Below, in pieces: positions 56,832 through 64,000 of a stretch of DNA of 64,000 nt. The DNA comes from Tillandsia leiboldiana (taxonomy: Eukaryota; Streptophyta; Magnoliopsida; Poales; Bromeliaceae): contig JAQNDB010000147.1 in the NCBI GenBank assembly GCA_029204045.2, positions 61,814-125,813 on the forward strand, given 5' to 3'. Every line of letters begins with the position of its first letter. Position 1 is the first letter of the stretch. The notes under the pieces were generated by a model. That model ran no database searches. It worked only from the letters and a program-made list of their open reading frames with translations, and was not told the origin of the DNA. The position numbers and the translations under genes are program-made.

Positions 56832-57759
56832 GAACACCGCTGTCTATGTCATTAATAGAGTTTACTTGCGCCCAGGAACTTTAAATACACCATATGAGCT
56901 GTGGTTTAGTAGAAAACCGGATATCAAATACTTTCGTATCTTCGGGAGTCGATGTTACATTTTACGTGACCGTGAAAATCTTGGAAAGTTCGACTCTCGA
57001 AGTGATGAAGGGATCTTTTTGGGTTATTCTACGAATAGCAGAGCATATCGAGTATTTAACATTGAATCTAAGACGATCGTAGAATCTATAAATGTTAAAG
57101 TAGATGAAGCTTTTCACTTTGGTTCTGGAAAATCTACCCTCGATATCTCTCTAGATGATGATTCTCCTGTTAGTGCATCTTCTTATGATAATACTTCCAA
57201 TATTAATGATGCATCTAATGGTTCCTCTAGTTTATCTAATGTGCAGGAATTATCTCATGTAGCTCCGAGTACTCCGTTTCAACAAACGTTACGAATCTCC
57301 AAGGATCATCCGGAATCAAACATCATTGGAGATCCACAAGAAGGAGTTAGAACTCGGAGGCAGTTGGTTTGTGAATTCGCTTGCTACGTATCTTTAATCG
57401 AACCAAAGAACATAGATGAAGCTCTTCAGGATGACTACTGGATTAAAGCAATGCAGGAAGAGCTCCATCAATTTGAGCGAAACAAAGTCTGGGAATTAAC
57501 GAAGCCTCCAAAGCAACATAATGTGATAGGTACCAAATGGATCTTCAAGAACAAGAAAAATGAGGATGGTACTATCATCAGGAACAAGGCACGATTAGTT
57601 GCTCAAGGCTACTCTCAAGTAGAAGGTATAGACTTTGATGAAACTTTCGCCCCTGTAGCTAGACTCGAGTCCATTCGTATACTATTTGCTATTGCTTGTC
57701 ATTTTAAAATCAAATTATTTCAAATGGACGTTAAGAGCGCATTTCTAAATGGGTTTTAA
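56830..57759 (+). pseudogene. Integrase C-terminal region and start of reverse transcriptase of D
   Basis: Continues in a new frame from NTAVYVINRVYLRPGT. The middle includes SRCYILRDRENLGKFD and GIFLGYS, which are integrase-side motifs. Reverse transcriptase begins near WELTKPPKQHNVIGTKWIF, with ARLVAQGYSQ, DFDETFAPVAR and the first catalytic aspartate in FQMDVKSAFLNG. The frame ends at 57759 because of another missing T in a T run. Together with the neighbouring frames this covers a complete copia polymerase. Confidence 0.92.
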
Positions 57760-57773
57760 ATGAGGAAGTTTAT

Positions 57774-58796
57774 GTGGCTCAACCGAAAGGTTTTGTAGAT
57801 CATAAACAACCTAACCATGTTTTTCGTTTGAAAAAGGCTCTTTACGGTCTGAAACAAGCACCGCGAGCATGGTACGAAAGGTTAACAAAGCACCTTTTGG
57901 AGAAGGGCTATACTCGAGGGGGAGCTGATAGGACTCTCTTTGTGAAGCATTATCAAAGCTATTTTATTGTAGCACAAATCTATGTCGATGACATTGTATT
58001 TGGCGCAACAAGAGATAATGATGCTTCTAAATTCGCGGAGACCATGGAAAGCGAATTTGAGATGTCCATGATGGGCGAATTGACTTATTTCCTTGGATTG
58101 CAAATTAAACAAAATAATGAAGGTATTCACTTGAGTCAATCCAAGTATGCAATGGAGTTGGTCAAAAAGTTTGATCTAGAAAATTGTAAAGATTTTCCGA
58201 CTCCAATGGGAACTAGCCACAAGGGACTTGGAAGTGAATCACATAGTGAGAATGTAGACGAGAAACTGTATAGAAGTATGATTGGAAGTCTACTTTACCT
58301 CACGGCTAGTCGCCCGGATATATCCTTTAGTGTTGGGATTTGCGCGAGATATCAATCAGCACCAAAGGAGGTTCACCTGAAAGCGGTGAAAAGGATCATC
58401 CGGTATATCAAAGGATCAATTAATTTCGGAATTTGGTATCCTATGGGAACAAGTCTGGATATTGTTGGATACTCAGATGCCGATTGGGCTGGATCAGTGG
58501 ATGATCGGAAAAGCACGAGTGGTGCATGCTTCTATCTTGGCCATTGCCTTGTTGCATGGCACAGTAAAAAGCAGAACTGCATAGCACTCTCGACTGCCGA
58601 AGCGGAATACATTTCAGCTGGAAGTTGCTCAACTCAACTCATTTGGATGAAAAGCGTATTGAGCGACTTCCGCATTTCAGCATCTTCGGTAACAATTCTT
58701 GTGACAACACAAGTGCAATTAACATTTCTAAAAACCCTGTGTTGCACTCTAGAACAAAACATATTGAACTTAGATATCATTTTCTTAGAGAGCTAG
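57774..58796 (+). pseudogene. Reverse transcriptase and RNase H of element D
   Basis: KKALYGLKQAPRAWYERL and the catalytic YVDDIVFGAT (about 57981-58010) belong to reverse transcriptase, and GSLLYLTASRPDISF to its thumb/connection. RNase H is shown by GYSDADWAGSVDDRKSTSG (about 58468) and ALSTAEAEYISAG. The frame is lost near 58700 by a third single-T loss. After that the last residues of this frame are out of register, and the true C-terminus continues in the next frame. Confidence 0.93.
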
Positions 58797-58927
58797 TTGA
58801 ATCAAATACTCTTCAACTTTCTTATATTTCAACTGAGGATCAATTGGCTGACTTTTTAACAAAACCTTTGGATCAAAAACGTTTTTATTCATTTACGAAA
58901 GCAATTGGTATGCTTTCCTTGAAATAA
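58695..58927 (+). pseudogene. C-terminal end of element D polyprotein
   Basis: In the frame that resumes after the third frameshift: DNTSAINISKNPVLHSRTKH, then STEDQLADFLTKPL and a stop at 58925-58927. These are the usual last motifs of copia RNase H (TKHIxxxxHFxR and QxADxxTKPL). Confidence 0.9.
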
Positions 58928-60598
58928 ACTTCTTTTTGAAACCTTTGCTTAGGATAGGTTTTGTATTTGTTTTGTTTTGTTCATTATCTATGTTGTACAT
59001 AGGACATTAATTGAGCATAGATCATAATTGACTTTAATTGCATCTTTCTCGCCACATTTAGAACTTTATTATGCTTTGCCATCATAATATTTCACTGTTG
59101 CAATGATCATTTATGTTAATTAATCATCTTCTGAGTGATCAAAGTCAATTTCTCTCTCTCAATGATCTCTTGGTATAGTCATTCATCTTATTTGACTGTT
59201 TAGTCGAGTATGAAATCGAGATCAATATTTGGTTGAATACTTTATATCTTAAATAATTGATAGCCAATTGAGGGGGAGTCATAGAAAAAGTAACATGCTC
59301 AAAAGATGTGGAAAGAGTTACATCCCAATGAGGAGTGTGAAAACTACCCCACATGGAGGAAAGAAGCTACCGACCTCGGTCGTCCGAGTATTGTGTGCAG
59401 CTACCACATGATACCAAGCATGGTTGTTCAATTTTGATAAGTAAAATGCATGTTGAAATACTTGACTCCGTCAAATTTCAGGTTGGTATAAGGTGGTTTT
59501 TAAGGAAAGATGCTCAAAGAGCCACTCTCTTCAACAGATTGTCTAGATACATTATCTACTATATTTGGGATTTCAAACATCTATTGATCTTTGTATTTCA
59601 TTTTCTTTACTGAATTGATGATTTGATAAAGGCATTACTCATAAGATCAAGTTAGATGTGATGGAAGGTGTTCAACTTTAAGGGATTTAATTCTTGTAAA
59701 TTCTCGTTTCATTTTGGATATTATTGATAGATTTGGCATAATCTAATTCTTGTTGTATGAAACGATGATTTTTGTTTAAAGTTGATACACATTTGTGCTT
59801 ACAATCTTTTTCTGTTTTTTCTTGAATTTCTCTGAAATTTCTCTAAAAAAAAAAGTTGGAGCCGATCCGGATCGGGCAAGATGATCCGGATCCCGAACGC
59901 AGGAATTCTTCTGCGGGCTGACGATCCGGATTGTGTCTGACGATCCGAGTCCCGAATGCAGTTCTCACTGCGGGTAGCCGACTCCGGATCGCAAGCACGG
60001 GATGATCCGGATCGCGGCTAGGGTTTTATAAAGAACAAAAGGGTTTTGATTTCTTTTACTCCAATCTTTTGTTCCAAAGTTTCCAGAGCCTCTCTCTCTA
60101 GATTTCATCCTTCTTGGAAGCTTTCAAACTCAAGTTCTTCAAACTCCAAGTAAGTTTTATTGATCAAAATCTTCGGTTTTTCACCGTTTTTCTCTTTTCC
60201 TCCTCAAACGTGATGAATTTTCTTGGATCGCCTTTGTTTGTGGATGGTTTTTGATCAAATTTCTTTGGAAATAAGAACTCTGGGTAGATTAGTTTTGATT
60301 ATATGCTAGGTACTCTCCTGATTAACGGATTTTAGGCTTCGATTTCTAAAATTTCGGTTTTAGGGCATATATTAAGGATTTTCGAAAATCATGAAATTGA
60401 TCTATTTTTAAAAGTCCTTTTGCAAAACTAATTTGATTCTTAGTCCTCTCTACATGATTATGATTGTTTGGGTATAATTTTTCAAATCTTTGAAAATTAA
60501 CAATTTTCTCATGTGTTCTTGAGTTGTTGCTCACAGGATTTTAATCTTCTTAAAGCACTTGGATCAATGGGATTCTCTTGGATCATTCTTTTATTGGT
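58928..60598 (+). other. Post-pol untranslated region of D
   Basis: No open frame of interest. Contains a purine tract GAGGGGGAG (59270-59278), the block shared with element E (59294-59415), and a short GATCCGGATC-type array (about 59860-60020) with CCCGAACGCAG repeats. The array resembles that of the LTR, and a TTTATAAAG box follows it near 60027, so this may be a second internal promoter. Confidence 0.6.
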
Positions 60599-61660
60599 CA
60601 CCATGGTGCACACTCGGGCCACAAACAAGTTAAAGAGAGCTAAGAAAAACACAACAAAAGGGTGAGTTTCAATGTGATCAGCGACACAGAAGTAGATGTC
60701 ACGAGGTAGATTGGACTGAGTTGACAGATGATGATGACTCCAGTGCCTGAACAAAAAGCGTCCGATGCATCGAAAGAAAAAAGCACCCATGGACAAAGGT
60801 AAAGCACCTATGACTGCACCAACCATCTCGGTGGAAAAGGAAACGCTCGCTCGACGGTTTGGACGAGCACAAGGTTCATGTCTAGCGAACCGATTATTGC
60901 CCGATTCACACACCTCGGGAGGAACAAGTGTTCGTTAATGCGGATCGCCTAAGGGCATTTGAGAATCGTGAATGCATTGGTGAGAGGCATGTCAATATTG
61001 AGGCTCTACGAGATCACTCTCCTGAGTTTGGCGTTCTGATTGAACAAGCAAACCTTATTCAAGTTTGTCGATTTCCAGAAGTGCTTGGATACTGTCTGCA
61101 TCTTGTAAGGGCCTTCTATACAAATGCACGCACCTTCGTGAAATTGAAAACGGTCCAATGGAATTTTTCACGAACATCCAAGGCACAAGATTCAAAATTA
61201 CTCCACAATTGATTGGCGAGGTCTTGGGAATGCCTGCCAGCAGGACAGGAGTTAATTACTTGAAGGGAAAGGTTTTGACGAACACTGCGTGGCAAATGGT
61301 TATAAAGGGAATTTGTTTGGAAGGAACGCAATCAACGGAGAAATCGATCAGATCCAAGGAACTTCGTCTTGAGTACCGATTTCTAAACTTCATCACTTGT
61401 TACAATATCCTTCCAAATTTGCAGACAAAAGTCTGAGATGGGATCGAATGCTATTTTTGTATCTCTTAGGACATCCGTCTGAGGCAATGGGATTGAATAT
61501 CAACATTCCTTACATTATTTGGAATAGAATGACACGATATGTTGAGCACCCTCATCCCACAGAAAGAATTCCATTTCCACTGATTATAATGAGGATCTTA
61601 AAGAAATTGAGGTTGACATTACCTCACCGACTTATCATCATGTTTGGGTATGATCGATGA
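60599..61660 (+). pseudogene. Extra 3' ORF of element D, frameshifted, resembling the putative plant transposon protein domain
   Basis: An ATG at 60604 opens MVHTRATNKLKRAKKNTTKG, then the frame is broken. Later pieces in changing frames are RLRAFENRECIGERHVNIEAL and VLGYCLHLVRAFYTNART, then FFTNIQGTRFKITPQLIGEV, then RLEYRFLNFITCYNILPN, then RWDRMLFLYLLG and NIPYIIWNRM. The order and style (first-strand F(Y/F)xN, then LG.P, then a terminal NIPYIIWNRM-type block) resemble the plant transposon protein domain family (Pfam Transposase_32-like), known from 3' ORFs of plant retroelements. Function of this family is unknown to me. Element E has no such ORF. A Pro/Ser/Thr-rich tail may follow to about 61940. 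Confidence 0.6.
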
Positions 61661-61940
61661 GTCACCGTTGTGAAGTCACTTCACACATTGCCCCATGTCA
61701 CTCCAGTCCCTCCGTGCGGAACGAAATCTAGTAACGGCACTTCCGCGTCACCATCACAACCAGCACCCACACCAGCGGATGAAGCATCAATCTCATCCAT
61801 CTACAAGAACAACAACGATTATCTGTTGAGCAGGAACAGATTTCGAAGGCACAAACGAGAATCTCTAATGAACTCGAGCTCATCACGGCAGCTCCACATT
61901 ACCATAACTAAGAAGGTCAATTCTATGACAAGCTGGTGAA

Positions 61941-62755
61941 AAGGGATGTTCTCAAGATGGGCTGCACGAGCTCTGAAGACTCCGAATCTGATGACTGATC
62001 CTTCTTTTTATTCTTTTGAGATTTTTAATCTTTTGTTGTGGGTTTTTCAGTTTTTAGGACTTACTTTTAGTTCTAGTTCTTAAATTTCGGAACATTTTCG
62101 TTGAAATTTTTACTCTCCTTCAATTTTTGTAATTTTGGCTTTGTTTGTGACAAAAAGGGGAGAGAGTTTAGAGAACTTGAACAATGATATTGTGAAAATT
62201 GTGATCTTGTATACATCAGGTACAATGATGACAATGATGAACTGCATCAAGGTACAATGATGAACAATGCTGATAAAATTTTGTATACATCAAGGTAAGT
62301 ATCACTTCAACTTCAACTTTGGTTTTTATCTTGTGATTGTTTGCATGTCTCGACTAACTATTCGACTAACTATTTGGCATGTAATATGACTAACAAGTTG
62401 ATGTTGGACTAACATTTGTGACATTTGGTTTTTAATTGCATAGAAGATATGTTGGTTTTTGACTATGATTCTCTTACATATCTGAATTCTCAAATGTCAT
62501 GATGATCAGATAAACTCTATCTCTGTACTAGGTTTTGTATGCTAAATATTCTTGAGGTATCTAACGATCTCTTTTTGTCAAGAATGATTTCTTTGTGCAG
62601 AGAGTACAGATGTCTAAGTCTAGAGTCTGTTTTAGGAGTTTATCTCATGTTTTAAATTTTTGGATCTCCATTGTAATTTTTGTTGTATGGTGATAGCAAC
62701 AAAAATATCTTTTTGAATTTTCTTTAGTGGATCTGTGTTTTGTCACGAAACCGCC
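61941..62755 (+). other. 3' untranslated region of D before the LTR
   Basis: AT-rich, no gene. Contains AAAAAGGGGAGAGAG at about 62154, similar to the purine tracts of E, a direct repeat around GGTACAATGATGA (62220-62270), and the terminal tract next to the LTR. Confidence 0.6.
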
Positions 62756-62767
62756 AAAGGGGGAGAT
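62756..62767 (+). promoter_or_regulatory. Terminal polypurine tract of D
   Basis: AAAGGGGGAGAT directly before the LTR start TGTTACGG, identical to that of E. Confidence 0.92.
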
Positions 62768-64000
62768 TGTTACGGAATTTGAGTTGGCGTAGTTTCGTGA
62801 AAGTCTCAAGTCTTGAAGATTGAAGGTGAAGAAAGTTGGATCATTTAACTCAATCTCAAGAAAGAAGAATTCAAAAGGATCAGGTATGTTTAACTAAAGA
62901 TTTTGTGTGATCCGAATACTTCTTGTAGTGTAGAAACACTTGGAAGAATCTTTCATTGCATAAAAATCAAAAACTGGACTTGGGACATGTTCAGGATCCG
63001 GATCAGGTTGTCGATCCGGATCCCGAAGGTGGTTCGTTCATACACCAGTTCAATCCGGATCGTAGCTCTCTTGATCCGGATCCCGAACACTGAGTTTACC
63101 ATCTTCCTTGAACGATCCGGATCATGCTTCGCAATCCGGATCCCGAACGTTGATGTTTGGTGAACTGTATGAACGATCCGGATCAAGCACTTCGATCCGG
63201 ATCCCGAACCTTCGTTTTTCTGGAACTGGCTGACTCGTTACGACGATCCGGATCACAGCTAATCCGATCCGGATCGCCGTCCGTAAATTTCCAGAAATGT
63301 TAGGTTTTTGATTCTTATCTCCTTCCTAGGGTTTCTAACCTATAAATAGACCCTATGATTCTTTTTCTAGGGTTAATCCATTAATCCACATAGCGGTCAT
63401 TTTCATATATCATCTTTTACGGCTCTAGATCCACATATAGAGAAGAAAGGAAATCATTAGAGAATACTCTATGTTTCTTCATCTATATTGATTAGTTTGA
63501 TTCTAGGTTTTCATACTCACATCTTGAGTTGAATCAAACTAATGAATACTTAGATGGTATTTCCGATCTATCTTTGATCTAAGTATTCGGCGGATCATCA
63601 CCACCCAAAACAACGATTTACCCCAAAAATCGGCGCGTGGATTCGCGTGTCCTTGTGGATTCAAGGTTCAACCGCTCTCGTGGATTCGGAGCGAGGCACG
63701 TTCGTGGATTCGAAGGGTGCTATTGGTGAAGACCGTGGATTCGGTCGGACGTCGTGGATTCGACGTTGGACGCCGTGGATTCGGCGTTGGGCGCAGATCG
63801 TGGATTCGAGAAGCGTCGCGGAGCGAGCGGAGAAGATCCTCTAGGAGCGTATGAAAAGGTTGAGTCGTAAGTGTGTACGGTAAATCACCTTGTACGTGTT
63901 TTAATTCTAGTGGATTTCTGCCGTGTTATCGGTCCCGTGGTTTTTTACTCCGGTGATGGAGTTTTCCACGTAAAAATCTTGCGTATTATTTTTTAATTTT
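62768..64000 (+). repeat. 3' LTR of element D, cut by the window end
   Basis: Aligns with 42120-43350. Carries the same palindrome array, TATA box and TGGATT hairpin array. The last about 115 bases and the far target duplication are outside the window. Confidence 0.92.

Larger units (their letters stand above)
42120..64000 (+). mobile_element. Element D: Sirevirus-like Ty1/copia retrotransposon, split by element C
   Basis: 5' LTR 42120-43466, primer site, gag-pol (43500-43546 and 53860-58927), post-pol region with an extra decayed ORF, polypurine tract and 3' LTR from 62768, cut by the window end. Domain order is gag, protease, integrase, reverse transcriptase, RNase H, the Ty1/copia order. 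The LTRs carry palindrome arrays and there are sequences after pol, both known for Sireviruses. LTR copies differ at scattered positions (more than C, fewer than B), consistent with the nest order. It is inserted in the 3' LTR of B, and itself received element C in the first codons of gag. Confidence 0.93.

Noticed and set aside
60509..60913. 134-residue frame on the minus strand opposite the extra ORF of D
   Set aside because: Shadow of the plus-strand region, in which recognisable conserved blocks exist; no motif of its own.

Overview
The window is nuclear DNA of a flowering plant. I see no intact host gene; almost every stretch can be assigned to a transposable element, and most elements sit inside other elements. 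The plant assignment rests on several signs. All the LTR elements use a plant initiator-Met tRNA primer site (TGGTATCAGAGC). There is a Cassandra TRIM with a 5S rRNA-like LTR, a Sirevirus-type Ty1/copia element, a Mutator-like (MULE) transposase gene and a CACTA transposon. There is also a plastid ndhF insertion and plant-type exon fragments of NUP188 and a PP2C phosphatase. The species cannot be named from this.

Left block (1-19610). Element A (1-12915) is a non-autonomous LTR element with 5.34 kb LTRs and only 2.2 kb of non-coding interior (LARD-like). It lies in the 3' untranslated part of copia element E, whose tail and 3' LTR occupy 12916-15560. E in turn cuts a MULE transposase gene (minus strand, three exons with matching phases, 15561-17860), whose C-terminal part must lie left of the window. 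Upstream of the MULE gene are a rearranged ndhF fragment (18258-18760), a GA microsatellite and a pair of strong palindromes (19031-19137).

Middle block (19611-42119). Partial LTRs F (19611-21695), H (21696-22348) and G (22349-25517) follow one another, each apparently cut by the next. G also carries a complete Cassandra TRIM with a 5-bp target duplication (22805-23382). Element B (from 25518) is a second LARD-like element. Its 5' LTR is split by a 7.6 kb CACTA transposon (28727-36329, TSD TGG) that holds exon pieces of at least three genes, all on the minus strand. B's interior (36886-40201) keeps decayed chromovirus protease, reverse transcriptase and RNase H sequence.

Right block (42120-64000). 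Copia element D, a Sirevirus-like element, lies in the 3' LTR of B. Its gag is split after 47 bp by element C (43547-53854, minus strand, TSD GGAAC, nearly identical LTRs), a third LARD-like element. Gag-pol resumes at 53860 and runs to 58927 with three frameshifts. A decayed extra ORF (60599-61660) follows, and the 3' LTR is cut by the window end.

The most unusual signals are RNA-structural. The copia LTR leaders carry tandem hairpins with an invariant TGGATT loop and different, self-compensating stems. LARD elements A and B share a 9-bp hairpin with a six-base palindromic loop at the same distance from the primer site, with compensatory changes in both stem and loop, as expected for a kissing-loop dimerisation signal.
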